Source: an uncultured Acidovorax sp. (GTDB lineage: Bacteria > Pseudomonadota > Gammaproteobacteria > Burkholderiales > Burkholderiaceae_C). From it: DNA of 64,000 nucleotides. The notes under the pieces were generated by a model. It saw only the letters and a program-made list of their open reading frames with translations. It did no database searches and was not told where the DNA came from. The first letter of the stretch is position 1; each line of letters begins with the position of its first letter. The stretch spans positions 53,145-117,144 of the forward strand of contig CAJYKV010000009.1 in assembly GCA_913774955.1 (NCBI GenBank), in the 5' to 3' direction. This document shows positions 20,147-29,721 of the stretch, piece by piece. The position numbers were made by a program, and so were the translations under genes.

Positions 20147-21963
20147 GCAGCGCGAAATACGCCATCGGCATCGATCTCGGCACCACGCACAGCGCGCTCT
20201 CCTGGGTCGACCTGCAGAGCGAGGGCGCGGCGCCCGAGGTCCTGCCCGTCGCCCAGCAAAGCGGCCCCGGCGCCGTGCAGGACTATTCCCTGCTGCCCTC
20301 CTTCCTCTACGTGCCGCACGACAGCGAATTCGCGCCCGGCGACTTGGCCCTGCCCTGGAACGCCACGCCCGGCCGCATCACCGGCGAATGGGCGCGCAGC
20401 CACGGCGCGCTGACGCCGATCCGCCTCGTCTCCAGCGCCAAGAGCTGGCTCGGCCATGCCGGCGTGGACCGCCGCGCCGGCATCCTGCCGGCCGACGCAC
20501 CGCCCGAGGTCGAGCGCATCTCGCCGCTGGCCGCCAGCACCCACTACCTGCAGCACCTGCGCGACGCCTGGAACCACCGGCACCCCGAGGCACCGTTCGA
20601 CCAGCAATCCGTCACCGTCACCATCCCCGCATCGTTCGACCCGGCCGCGCGCGAGCTCACGGCCGAGGCCGCGCAGGCCGCCGGCTACCACGGCATCACG
20701 CTGCTCGAAGAACCGCAGGCCGCGCTCTACAGCTGGATCGCGGGCAGCGCGGGCGACTGGCGCAAGCAGGTGCAGGTGGGCGACGTGATCCTCGTCGTCG
20801 ACGTGGGCGGCGGCACCAGCGACTTCTCGCTCATCGCCGTCACCGAAGACGCCGGCAACCTGCAGCTCAACCGCGTGGCCGTGGGCGAGCACATCCTGCT
20901 CGGCGGCGACAACATGGACCTGGCCCTCGCCCACGGCGTGGCGCGCGGCCTGGCCGCCGAAGGCAAGCAGCTCGACCCCTGGCAGATGCGCGCGCTCACC
21001 TATGCCTGCCGCCTGGCCAAGGAGCAGCTGCTGAGCGACCCCGGCCTGCAGAGCATGCCCCTGGTGGTGCCCAGCCGCGGCTCCAAACTCATCGGCGGCT
21101 CCATCCGCGCCGAGCTGCAGCGCGAACTGCTCTCCACCATCCTGCTCGAAGGCTTCTTCCCGGCCGTCGAGAGCAGCGCCCGGCCCATCACCCGCCCGCG
21201 CGCCGGCCTCACGCAGATCGGCCTGCCCTATGCGCAGGATGCCGCCGTCACCCGCCACCTCGCCGCGCTGCTCGGCCGCCAAGTGGGCGCCACCGCGCAG
21301 CTGCCGGGCTTCGCCCAGCCCGAGGGCGCGACCTTCCTGCATCCCACGGCCGTGCTGTTCAACGGCGGCGTGTTCAAGTCCGAACTGCTGACCGATCGGG
21401 TACTCTCCACGCTCAATGCCTGGCTCGCCGCCGACGGCGCACCCGCCGCCCGGCTGCTGCAGGGCGCCGACATGGACCACGCCGTCGCGCGCGGTGCCGC
21501 CTACTACGGCCAGGTGCGCCAGGGCCGCGGCATCCGCATCCGCGGCGGCACGGCCCAGGCCTACTACGTCGGCATCGAATCCAGCATGCCCGCCGTGCCC
21601 GGCCTGGAGCCTCCCGTGCAGGCCCTGTGCGTCGCGCCCTTCGGCATGGAGGAAGGCTCTGAGGCACCGCTGCCGCCGCAGCAACTGGGCCTCGTCGTCG
21701 GTGAATCCGTGCGCTTCCGCTTCTTCGGATCGTCCGTGCGGCGGGGCGATGAGCCCGGCACCCTGCTGGATTTCTGGTCGCCCGAAGAGCTGCAGGAGCT
21801 CGCGCAGATCGAGGCCGCGCTGCCCGCCGAAGGCCGCGCCGCCGGTGAGGTCGTGCCGGTGCAGCTGCGCGCGCGCGTGACCGACATCGGCACGCTGGAG
21901 TTGCTTGCGGAAGCATCCGGCGGCGCGCAATGGAAGGTGGAGTTCGACGTCCGCGACGCGTGA
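20143..21963 (+). CDS. Hsp70 family (DnaK-like) protein
   Basis: A 606-residue Hsp70 relative started at GTG 20143, inside the stop of the DUF2760 gene. The ATPase signatures are intact: IGIDLGTTHSALSW at the N-terminus and VDVGGGTSDFSLI near residue 220, plus a FNGGVFKSE adenosine-type motif near 405. The substrate-binding half is shorter and more divergent than in DnaK, and no EEVD-like tail is present. It is therefore a specialised Hsp70 rather than the main chaperone. It overlaps the next Hsp70 gene by one base (TGATG). Function beyond ATP-dependent protein handling cannot be read. Confidence 0.93.
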   Translation: MSSAKYAIGIDLGTTHSALSWVDLQSEGAAPEVLPVAQQSGPGAVQDYSLLPSFLYVPHDSEFAPGDLALPWNATPGRITGEWARSHGALTPIRLVSSAKSWLGHAGVDRRAGILPADAPPEVERISPLAASTHYLQHLRDAWNHRHPEAPFDQQSVTVTIPASFDPAARELTAEAAQAAGYHGITLLEEPQAALYSWIAGSAGDWRKQVQVGDVILVVDVGGGTSDFSLIAVTEDAGNLQLNRVAVGEHILLGGDNMDLALAHGVARGLAAEGKQLDPWQMRALTYACRLAKEQLLSDPGLQSMPLVVPSRGSKLIGGSIRAELQRELLSTILLEGFFPAVESSARPITRPRAGLTQIGLPYAQDAAVTRHLAALLGRQVGATAQLPGFAQPEGATFLHPTAVLFNGGVFKSELLTDRVLSTLNAWLAADGAPAARLLQGADMDHAVARGAAYYGQVRQGRGIRIRGGTAQAYYVGIESSMPAVPGLEPPVQALCVAPFGMEEGSEAPLPPQQLGLVVGESVRFRFFGSSVRRGDEPGTLLDFWSPEELQELAQIEAALPAEGRAAGEVVPVQLRARVTDIGTLELLAEASGGAQWKVEFDVRDA

Positions 21964-24881
21964 TGGCGGCCGCCTTCCGCATCGGCATCGACCTGGGCAC
22001 GACCCACACCGTGCTCGCGTTCGCGCCCCTGGGCGCGGACGACATCCAGGTCTTCCCCGTCCCCCAGAGCATCGCGGCCGGCGAGGTCGCGCCGCGGCCC
22101 CTGCTGCCCTCGGTGCGCTTCCATCCGGCGGAAGGCGCGCTCGCGGCGGCCGACCTGCCCCTGCCCTGGCCATCGCAGGAGCCCGCCATCCTCGGCGCCT
22201 TCGCACGCGAACTCGGCCAGCAGACGCCCGGCCGGCTCGTGGCCAGCGCCAAGAGCTGGCTGTCGCACCCCGCCGTGGACCGCACCGCCGCCATCCTGCC
22301 CTGGGGCGCGCCGGACGGCGTGCCCAAGGTCTCGCCACTGGAGGCCAGCGCCAGTTACCTGCGCCACCTGCGCCACGCCTGGGACCACGCCCACCCCGAG
22401 GCCCCCCTCGCGCAGCAGCCCACCGTGCTCACCGTGCCCGCCTCGTTCGACGAAGGCGCGCGCCAGCTCACCCTGCAGGCCGCAGCACTCGCCGGCTTGG
22501 GAGCAGTCCACCTCATCGAAGAACCGCAGGCCGCGTTCTACGACTGGGTGTTCGCCCACCGCGCCAGCCTCGCCAGCCAGCTGGCCGACACACGCCGCCT
22601 GCTGGTGGTCGATGTGGGCGGCGGCACCACCGACCTCACACTGATCGACGTCACGCTGGACGCCGCCGGCCAGCCGCAGCTCGCGCGCACCGGCGTGGGC
22701 GACCACCTCGTGCTCGGCGGCGACAACATGGACCTCGCGCTCGCCCGCTGGATCGAGCCGCGGCTGTCGGGCGGCGCGGCGGGCCAACCCAGCCAGCCTG
22801 GCCAGCCCGCGCATGCCCCGCTCTCGGCCATCCAGCTCGCCCAGCTCACCCAGCGCTGCCGCAGCGCCAAGGAGCGCCTGCTCGCCCAGCGCGGCCCCGC
22901 GGAGACCACCGTCACGCTCCAGGGCAGCGGCAGCCGGCTGATCGGCGGCGCGCGCTCCGCCCCCCTCACGCGCGCCGACGTGGACCGGCTGCTGGTCGAA
23001 GGCTTCTTCCCGCAGGTCGCGGCGAATGCGCAGCCCCTGCGTGCGCGTGGCGCCCTCGTCGAATTCGGCCTGCCCTACGCCCACGACGCCGCCATCACCC
23101 GCCACATCGCCGCGTTCCTGCAGCGCCAGGGCGGCGCCCTGCCCGACACCATACTGCTCAACGGCGGCGTGTTCCACGCCCAGGCCCTGCGCGACCGCCT
23201 GCTCGCCACCCTGCGCGGCTGGCAGCCGGCCGGCGCCCGGCCCATCCGCCTGCTGGAGGTCGATGAACCCCGCCTCGACGCCGCCGTCGCGCGCGGCGCC
23301 GTCGCCTACGCCATGGCCCGTGCCGGCAGCGCACCCCGCATCCGCAGCAGCGCGGCCCGCGCCTACTACCTCGCGCTCGACGGCGGCCAGGGCGTCTGCG
23401 TGCTGCCGCACGGCACCCCCGAGGGCGACACCGTCCGGCTCGCGGACCGGCGCTTCCGCCTGCGTTTGGGCCGGCCCGTGCGCTTCAACCTGGCCACCAG
23501 CGCCGCCGATCGCCACCACCGTGCCGGCGACCTCGTCACCCTGCAGGACGATGACGAAGGCCTGCAGCGCCTGCCGCCCATCGCCACCGTGCTGTCCGCC
23601 TCCCAGGCAGGCAGTGCAGGCGGCGCACCCGGCGCCGCACAGGTGGAAGTGCAGCTCGAAGCCCGCATCACCGACGTCGGCACGCTGGAAATGCACTGCG
23701 TGGCCGTGAATGCGGAAGGAGCCGACAGCGACGGCAAAAGCGCCCAGCCTCCCCGGCGTTGGCAGCTCGAATTCCAACTGCGCGGCGATGCGGCCACGCA
23801 GGATGTGCATGACGGCGAGGATGCAGGTGCTGCCGCGAATACCGGCACCCAGACCGCTTCCGCCGCATCCCCGTCCAAGGCCACGGCGCTCCACCCCCGC
23901 CTGCCCGAAGCCCTCGCCGCCATCGAGCGCGTCTATGGCGGCAAGAAGCAGCAGGGCGTGGACGCCAAGGAAGTCCGCCAACTGCGCGCCACCCTGGAAC
24001 GCCTGCTCGGCGACCGCGCCACCTGGCCCACGCCCCTATTGCGCACCCTCTTCGGCGCCCTGCTGCAAGGCGCCAAACGCCGCCGCCGCTCCGCCCAGCA
24101 CGAACGCACCTGGTTCAACCTCGTCGGCTTCACCCTGCGCCCCGGTTTCGGCGACCCACTCGACGGCTGGCGCATGCAGCAGATGTGGGAACTGTTCGGC
24201 CCCGGCATCGCCCACAGCGACGACAGCCAGCAATGGTCCGAATGGTGGACCCTCTGGCGCCGCATCGCGGGCGGCCTGGACGCCGAACAGCAGCAGATGG
24301 TCTACGACGTCATCGCCTACTACCTGCAGCCCCCCGGTGGCACCGACATCCCCGCCCCCGAAGGCCCGCGCATGCAGGCGCCCGACGAACTGCTGCGCAT
24401 GGCGGCCTCGTTCGAGCGCATCCAGCCGGCCGACAAAATGCAGTTCGGCGGCTGGCTGCTGCGGCGGCTGAAGCAACAACAGCAACAGCGACAGCAACCA
24501 CCGCAACGCCCCACGGCCGAACTCTGGTGGGCCCTGGGCCGCCTCGGCGCGCGCCAGCCGCTGTACGCCAGCGTGCACCACGTACTGCCCCCTGACACCG
24601 TGCAGGGCTGGCTCGCACAGATCGAGGCCGACATCGCGCCGGATTGGGCGCGCCACGAGGCCGCGGCCTTCGCCGTGGCCCAGATCGCGCAGGCCACGGG
24701 CGACCGGGCGCGGGATCTGTCGGAAGAGGTTCGCCTGCGGATCGCCGCGCAACTGGAGGCGGCCCATGCCGCGCCGGGATGGGTGGCGATGGTGCGGGAG
24801 GTGACGGTGCTGGACGAGGCGGACCAGCGGCGGGTGTTCGGGGAGGCGTTGCCGCCGGGGCTGGTGTTGGTGCGGAGTTGA
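21963..24881 (+). CDS. Large Hsp70 family protein with C-terminal DUF3731-like extension
   Basis: A 972-residue Hsp70-like protein. The ATG at 21963 shares a base with the preceding stop; the 33-base-longer frame start is rejected. The ATPase domain has IGIDLGTTHTVLAFAPLG and VDVGGGTTDLTLI, and NGGVFHAQALRDR. After about residue 640 it carries a helical extension not found in DnaK, with RTWFNLVGFTLRPGFGDPLD and QQWSEWWTLWRRIAGGLD, and a glutamine run (LKQQQQQRQQ) near 837. The two Hsp70s differ in tail but share the ATPase half, so they probably arose by duplication and act together with the DUF2760 protein. Confidence 0.92.
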   Translation: MAAAFRIGIDLGTTHTVLAFAPLGADDIQVFPVPQSIAAGEVAPRPLLPSVRFHPAEGALAAADLPLPWPSQEPAILGAFARELGQQTPGRLVASAKSWLSHPAVDRTAAILPWGAPDGVPKVSPLEASASYLRHLRHAWDHAHPEAPLAQQPTVLTVPASFDEGARQLTLQAAALAGLGAVHLIEEPQAAFYDWVFAHRASLASQLADTRRLLVVDVGGGTTDLTLIDVTLDAAGQPQLARTGVGDHLVLGGDNMDLALARWIEPRLSGGAAGQPSQPGQPAHAPLSAIQLAQLTQRCRSAKERLLAQRGPAETTVTLQGSGSRLIGGARSAPLTRADVDRLLVEGFFPQVAANAQPLRARGALVEFGLPYAHDAAITRHIAAFLQRQGGALPDTILLNGGVFHAQALRDRLLATLRGWQPAGARPIRLLEVDEPRLDAAVARGAVAYAMARAGSAPRIRSSAARAYYLALDGGQGVCVLPHGTPEGDTVRLADRRFRLRLGRPVRFNLATSAADRHHRAGDLVTLQDDDEGLQRLPPIATVLSASQAGSAGGAPGAAQVEVQLEARITDVGTLEMHCVAVNAEGADSDGKSAQPPRRWQLEFQLRGDAATQDVHDGEDAGAAANTGTQTASAASPSKATALHPRLPEALAAIERVYGGKKQQGVDAKEVRQLRATLERLLGDRATWPTPLLRTLFGALLQGAKRRRRSAQHERTWFNLVGFTLRPGFGDPLDGWRMQQMWELFGPGIAHSDDSQQWSEWWTLWRRIAGGLDAEQQQMVYDVIAYYLQPPGGTDIPAPEGPRMQAPDELLRMAASFERIQPADKMQFGGWLLRRLKQQQQQRQQPPQRPTAELWWALGRLGARQPLYASVHHVLPPDTVQGWLAQIEADIAPDWARHEAAAFAVAQIAQATGDRARDLSEEVRLRIAAQLEAAHAAPGWVAMVREVTVLDEADQRRVFGEALPPGLVLVRS

Positions 24882-24938
24882 TTCGGAGCACAGCGTGACC
24901 GCGCGCTCCTGTCTCCGCAGATTGCGCTGCCCGCAGGT

Positions 24939-25301
24939 CTATTCGTGGATGACGAATTCGAAAATCCGCCCCGTCCGGGCGTAGGTCTCGCGGGTTTGCT
25001 CCAGCACGTCGTTCAGCACGGCGAAAGCGTCAGGATTGTCCCGAGCGAATGCCTCGGCGCCGCTGATGACGAGTTCGAACGGAAACGCGATGACGGGGCT
25101 CGTGCCCCAGATGCCGCCGGAGTGCAGGTTGAGCAGGCAGTCGAACAGCGCATCCCAGTTCATGCCCCAGCCGGACTCCTTGCCGGGGAGCACAGGATGG
25201 TTGCCGCCGGGGCCGCCCAGTTGCAGTGCCTCGCCCATGGCCGCCAGGACTTCGGCCTTGCTGCGCTTGCCTTGGATGTCGATGGTGAGAACGTTGTGCA
25301 T
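24939..25301 (-). CDS. Barstar family (barnase inhibitor-like) protein
   Basis: A 120-residue small acidic protein starting at the ATG at 25301. It has the barstar family hallmark GMNWDALFDCLLNL near the middle and begins with an HNVLTIDIQGKRSKAEVLAAM strand-helix pattern typical of the fold. Barstar-like proteins inhibit secreted ribonucleases and serve as immunity proteins. No ribonuclease gene is next to it; its neighbours are an Hsp70 operon (convergent) and a peptidase gene (divergent). It could be an orphan immunity gene or a regulator. The family call is good; the target is unknown. Confidence 0.82.
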   Translation of the reverse strand: MHNVLTIDIQGKRSKAEVLAAMGEALQLGGPGGNHPVLPGKESGWGMNWDALFDCLLNLHSGGIWGTSPVIAFPFELVISGAEAFARDNPDAFAVLNDVLEQTRETYARTGRIFEFVIHE

Positions 25302-25463
25302 GCCATTGGATTGTGAGGGCTCTGCGACTGAAGGTCTGGCATCGTCCCGTGCCGATGACCTGTCAGCGCCCATCGTGCATGCCCTTAGAGCCCGGCGACA
25401 ATGCAGCATGCAGGCGGGAAGCCATCGACCCAGCGCTTAAGTCCGGATCTGCTCAGATCACCC

Positions 25464-26831
25464 ATGCCCCATCCTCCCATTCCCCTCCTCCACACCCTCC
25501 CCAACGGCGTCCGCCTCCTCGCCCTCCCCATGCCCCACGTGCAGAGCGCCAGCGTCGGCGTGTTCCTGCGCGTGGGTTCGCGCGACGAGACGCCGGAGAA
25601 CAACGGCATCAGCCACGTGCTGGAGCACATGGCGTTCAAGGGCACGGCCACGCGTTCGGTGCAGGCGATCAACCTCGATGCGGAGCGGCTGGGCGCGGAC
25701 GTGAACGCCTACACGGGCAAGGACAGCACGGGCTATTTCATGACGGGGCTGGGGCAGCATGCGCTGCAGCTGCTGGGCATGACGGCGGACATCGTGCTGC
25801 ACAGCACCTTTCCCGAGGCCGAGCTGCAGCGCGAGCTGGACGTGATCCGGCAGGAGGCGATCGAGTACGACGAGGACCCGGAGGACAGCTCCAGCGACCT
25901 GCTGGACCGCGCGCTGTGGGGCGACGATCCCATGGGCATGCCGGTGATCGGCACGGTGGAGAACATCGAAGGCTTCACACGCGATGACCTGGTGCGGCAC
26001 GTGCAGCGGCACTACGTGGCCGGCAAGACCATCGTGGCGGCTGCGGGGAGCTTTGACGTCGATGCGTGGATGCGGCGCGCGGAGGAGTTGTTCGCTGCGA
26101 TGCCCGCGCCTGCGTCCGCATCGGGGCGGCAGGCCGCTGGCGCCGGGGTGCTGCCGCCCACGCCCGCTCTGCACGTCGGCCAGGCCGTGGCGCGGCGCTT
26201 CACGCAGGTGTCGCAGGTGTTCCTGAACATCGCCTATCCGCTGCCCGGTCCTGGCGCGCCGGAGCGGCAGGGTGCCGGCACGGTGCAGGCCCTGCTGCCC
26301 CCGCGCTGGCGCCTGGCCGCGGCGCTCGCGGCGAACCTGTTCGGCGGCGGCATGTCCTCGCCGCTGGTGGACACGGTGCGCGAGCGGCTGGGCCTGGCCT
26401 ACAACGCCGATGCCACGATCGACAGCGGTGACGCGTGGCTCAATTTCGTGGTGCATGCGGTGACCACGCCGGACAAGGTCGAGGCGCTGGTGCAGGCCAC
26501 GGGCGAATTGCTGCAGGCGCAGGCCTCCGCGATCGACCCGGTGCACCTGGAGCGCGCGAAGAACCAGCTCACCGTCTCCCGCGTGCGGGCCAGCGAGCGG
26601 CCCTTCGCGACGATGGAGCGGGCCGTGGAGGAGGTATTCGCGCACGGCACAGTGACGCCGCTGGCCGACACGATCGCGCTGATCGGCGACATCCGCGCGG
26701 ACGAAGTGCAGGCGGTGTTCGCACGCATGCTCGCCCATCCGCCCGCGCTGTCGATCACGGGCAAGGGCGTGAGCGCGAAGTCCGCGCGGCTGCTGGCGGC
26801 ATCGCTGGTGGCGAGCAGCAGCCGGGCATAG
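25464..26831 (+). CDS. M16 family zinc metallopeptidase (pitrilysin/processing-peptidase type)
   Basis: A 455-residue insulinase-family peptidase. The inverted zinc motif HxxEH is present as HVLEH in ENNGISHVLEHMAFKGT near residue 55, with the third ligand probably in ELDVIRQEAIEYDEDPED about 76 residues later. The C-terminal half has the second M16 domain with SSPLVDTVRERLGLAY. Length fits the single-polypeptide processing peptidase-like group (YmxG/PqqL-like). No signal peptide is evident, so it is probably cytoplasmic. I chose the ATG at 25464; the 21 residues upstream do not resemble the family. It converges with the ABC importer operon. Confidence 0.93.
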   Translation: MPHPPIPLLHTLPNGVRLLALPMPHVQSASVGVFLRVGSRDETPENNGISHVLEHMAFKGTATRSVQAINLDAERLGADVNAYTGKDSTGYFMTGLGQHALQLLGMTADIVLHSTFPEAELQRELDVIRQEAIEYDEDPEDSSSDLLDRALWGDDPMGMPVIGTVENIEGFTRDDLVRHVQRHYVAGKTIVAAAGSFDVDAWMRRAEELFAAMPAPASASGRQAAGAGVLPPTPALHVGQAVARRFTQVSQVFLNIAYPLPGPGAPERQGAGTVQALLPPRWRLAAALAANLFGGGMSSPLVDTVRERLGLAYNADATIDSGDAWLNFVVHAVTTPDKVEALVQATGELLQAQASAIDPVHLERAKNQLTVSRVRASERPFATMERAVEEVFAHGTVTPLADTIALIGDIRADEVQAVFARMLAHPPALSITGKGVSAKSARLLAASLVASSSRA

Positions 26832-26868
26832 CGCGGCAACGACGCGGGCGGGGTGGTGTCCGCCGCGC

Positions 26869-27669
26869 TCAATGCATCGGCCGCCCCAGCCGCCGGCTCG
26901 CCCGCGAAATCGCATAGTTCACCAGGCAATACAGCGCCGCCACGATGAGGTACACCGGCACCAGCGAGTGGTAGTTGGCGATGAGCACGCGGGCGTTCTG
27001 CATCAGCTCGCCATAGGTGACGACGTAGCCGAAGGTGGTGTCTTTCACCACGATCACCAGTTGCGCGACCAGGGCCGGCACGATGTAGCGCAGCGCCTGC
27101 GGGAACACGATGGCAAAAAACACCTGGATCTCCGTCATGCCCAGGCTGCGCGCGGCGTCGGTCTGGCCGCGGGGCACGGCGAGCACGCCCGAGCGGTAGA
27201 CCTCGGCCACCACCGCGGCGGTGCTGAGGCCAATCGGCAGGGTCAGCATCCAGTAGGTGCTGAGCTTGATGCCGACCGAGGGCAGCACCAGGAAGCACAC
27301 GTAGATGAGCAGCAGCGTCGGCGTGCCGCGCAGGAACTCGATGGCCGCCACGGCCGGCCAGCGCACGAGGCGCGTGCGCGCCAGGCGCCCGGCCAGCAGT
27401 ACCAGGCCGAGGGAGAGCGCGATCACGGCGGCCATCGCCGCCGAGGCCAGCGTGCCGAGCAGGCCCTTGGCCAGGAAGGCCCAGGTCGTCGGCCAGGCGA
27501 AGAATTTCCAGTAGCGGGCATCGAGCTGCCCGGCAGAATGGAATCGGAACACGATGCCGGCCGCGAGCAACAGCAGCACACCCGCGGCGACCACGCTCAT
27601 CCCGCGGGTGAGGGTGCGGGCCCGGGGCGTCGGCGCGCCGAACAGGATGTCTTCGAGGGATCGGTTCAT
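26869..27669 (-). CDS. Polar amino-acid ABC transporter permease (HisM/GlnP type), second permease
   Basis: A 266-residue inner-membrane permease. It has an N-terminal membrane helix (MSVVAAGVLLLLAAGIVF) and about five more, with the EAA loop seen as GQTDAARSLGMTEIQVFFAI and the FLRGTPTLLLIY segment typical of the amino-acid family. It overlaps the upstream permease by four bases (ATGA). The importer probably takes up glutamate, aspartate or a related amino acid, judged from the binding protein. No ATPase gene follows; the operon ends against the M16 peptidase gene. Confidence 0.93.
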   Translation of the reverse strand: MNRSLEDILFGAPTPRARTLTRGMSVVAAGVLLLLAAGIVFRFHSAGQLDARYWKFFAWPTTWAFLAKGLLGTLASAAMAAVIALSLGLVLLAGRLARTRLVRWPAVAAIEFLRGTPTLLLIYVCFLVLPSVGIKLSTYWMLTLPIGLSTAAVVAEVYRSGVLAVPRGQTDAARSLGMTEIQVFFAIVFPQALRYIVPALVAQLVIVVKDTTFGYVVTYGELMQNARVLIANYHSLVPVYLIVAALYCLVNYAISRASRRLGRPMH

Positions 27670-28328
27670 CGCAGGATCCGCAGCTTCCGGTCCAGCGCAG
27701 CGCCGGCCCAGGCGATCAGCAGGCCGGTGGCCACGTACATCGCGGCCGCGACGGCGAAGGCGGCCATGCCGGCGGCGGAGTCGGTGGCGATCTTGGAGAC
27801 GAGCGTGGTGAGCTCCCGGCCCGGGAACGGCACCTGCGATGCCAGCGAGGTGGAGAGCATCAACGCGATCAGCAGCGACGTCATCGGCTGCACCACCGAG
27901 CGCAGCGCCTGCGGCAGCACCACCGACCAGATGATGCGCGCCGGCCGCATCCCCAGGCTGAGCGCGGCCTCGATCTGCCCGCCGGGGATGGTGTTGATGC
28001 CCGAGCGCACGTAGTCCGCCGTGAACGCGGAGCAGACCAGCACCAGGGTCAGCACCACGCTGGGCTCGTAGTCGATCACGAACTCGAGATCGGGCAGCGC
28101 GAACACGATGAAGATCAGCAGTGCCACGCTGGGGATGTTGCGGAAGGTCTCGACGTAGACGGTGAGCACCCAGCGCAGCGGCGGGAGCGGAAAGAGCCGC
28201 AGCATCGCCACCGCCATGCCCAGCAGCACGCCCGGCACGAACGACAGCGCGGTGAGCTTCCAGGTCAGCAAAAGGGCCTGCCCGAAGGCAGGCCCGTGGT
28301 CGGCCAGGAGCTTGGCAACCTCGCCCAT
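27666..28328 (-). CDS. Polar amino-acid ABC transporter permease, first permease
   Basis: A 220-residue permease with about five membrane helices and the EAA loop GQIEAALSLGMRPARIIWSV, which contacts the ATPase. The VYVETFRNIPSVALLIFIVF segment is the family-typical ETFRxxP region. It starts four bases after the binding-protein stop and overlaps the next permease, so the three form one transcript. It should heterodimerise with the second permease to build the channel. Confidence 0.94.
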   Translation of the reverse strand: MGEVAKLLADHGPAFGQALLLTWKLTALSFVPGVLLGMAVAMLRLFPLPPLRWVLTVYVETFRNIPSVALLIFIVFALPDLEFVIDYEPSVVLTLVLVCSAFTADYVRSGINTIPGGQIEAALSLGMRPARIIWSVVLPQALRSVVQPMTSLLIALMLSTSLASQVPFPGRELTTLVSKIATDSAAGMAAFAVAAAMYVATGLLIAWAGAALDRKLRILR

Positions 28329-28332
28329 CGGC

Positions 28333-29241
28333 TCAGGGCAGCGCGGGCGGCGTGGGGACGGCCGTGCTGCCGGTGCGCTGGCCGATGGCGATCGTCCAGA
28401 GCTTCGCCCAGATGCCGTCGGCTTCGATCTTCTTCAGGAACGCGTTGACGAAGGCCACGCCGTCCGAGCCCTTGGGCAGGCCGATGCCGTACGGGTCCTG
28501 CGCGCCGAATGGGGCGCCCGCGAGCTTGGCGTCGCCGGTGCCCAGGCTCAGGGTGTTGAGCAGCAGCGTGTAGTCGGTCACGTAGGCGGCCACGCGGCCC
28601 TGGCGCAGCGAATCCAGCGCCTCCTGGTGCGTCTGGAACTCCTGCACCGTGCTCTTGGGCGCGAACTGCGCGAGGATCGCCGGCCCCGTGGAGCCGGCCT
28701 GCGTGGCGACCTTCTTGCCGCCCAGGTCGTTGTAGGACTGGATGGCCTGGTTGTTCGCCTTCACCAGCACACCCGCCTGCGATGTGTAGTACGGCCCGGC
28801 GAAGGAGATTTTTTCGGCGCGCGCGGGCGTGATGGAATAGGTGGCGACGACCATGTCCACCTGGCCGTTGATCAGCACCTGCTCGCGCGTGGACGAGTTC
28901 ACCTGCGTGAACTGGACCTTGGAGGCATCGCCCAGGATGTAGCGCGTCAGGAGCTGGGCGATGCCGGCATCGAAGCCGCGCAGCTTGCCGTCCTTCTCGT
29001 TCAGCAGCGAGAACAGGTTCGACGTTTGCGTGCCCCCCAGGCGCAGCGTGCCGGCCTGTTTGATCTTGCTGGCCCACGGGCTCGCGGCGATGGCCTCGGC
29101 GCTGGCGACGGGGCCCTGCGCCACCAGCGCGTCGAACGCCGCGGCATCGATGGGCGTGCCCTGGGCGCACACCGCGCCGCCGCCGGCGATCGCCAGCACC
29201 GCCACGGTGGATTTCAGGAAGGAGTGGATCGATAGGGGCAT
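28333..29241 (-). CDS. ABC transporter periplasmic amino-acid binding protein
   Basis: A 302-residue family 3 solute-binding protein. The ATG at 29241 has GAGGA five bases upstream and gives a signal peptide ending at about AVCAQG. The mature part shows the family hallmarks GFDAGIAQLL (GxDxD-like region), QVDMVVATYSITPARAEKISF and GGKKVATQAGSTGPAIL, with ISFAGPYYTSQAGVLV. It resembles glutamate/glutamine-type binding proteins more than histidine or cystine ones. It is the first gene of the importer operon. Confidence 0.93.
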   Translation of the reverse strand: MPLSIHSFLKSTVAVLAIAGGGAVCAQGTPIDAAAFDALVAQGPVASAEAIAASPWASKIKQAGTLRLGGTQTSNLFSLLNEKDGKLRGFDAGIAQLLTRYILGDASKVQFTQVNSSTREQVLINGQVDMVVATYSITPARAEKISFAGPYYTSQAGVLVKANNQAIQSYNDLGGKKVATQAGSTGPAILAQFAPKSTVQEFQTHQEALDSLRQGRVAAYVTDYTLLLNTLSLGTGDAKLAGAPFGAQDPYGIGLPKGSDGVAFVNAFLKKIEADGIWAKLWTIAIGQRTGSTAVPTPPALP

Positions 29242-29721
29242 GCGGTCCTCGGGGGTGGAATATTGCGTGGGTCGATGTATAGCACGGGGAAGACAGGTCG
29301 ATGCGGACCTTGCCCGCCGGGGCCTGGGCGCTGCGATCTTCCCAATCGATGTGAGCATTACTGGGTGGGGCACTGGTCCATGGCCCCTGCCGGAAAAATC
29401 CCGATGTGCTCTCTGCTCCCGTGGCGCGGAGCATGTCCTACACACGCGCCCGACGGCAGATGACACGAAAACCAAAAAACAACATAAATAAATCAGCAAA
29501 AATATGACTGCGCGCTGGACAAATGCGTCAATAAGTAAAATTCTGATAAATTTTGATGGTCGGGCAGAAAGTGGTGTCCGATGCTTTAGGGCCAACGCAG
29601 CAGGTGCTCCGCTGTCCCCCAAAGGCGTGAATTCCCCGCCCTGCCCTGTATCGACCACCAGATCGGCCATTTCCCAGCCGCGTGGATCTCCAGCGACTCT
29701 CTACATCCAGGTACCCGTTCC
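29242..29721. promoter_or_regulatory. Divergent intergenic region between the amino-acid importer and the porin operon
   Basis: This 480-base gap holds no supported gene. Positions 29455-29560 are AT-rich (ATAAATAAATC and TTCTGATAAATTTTGATGG) against a GC-rich background and are the likely promoter zone for the rightward porin operon. I cannot pick a certain -35/-10 pair or operator. Confidence 0.4.
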
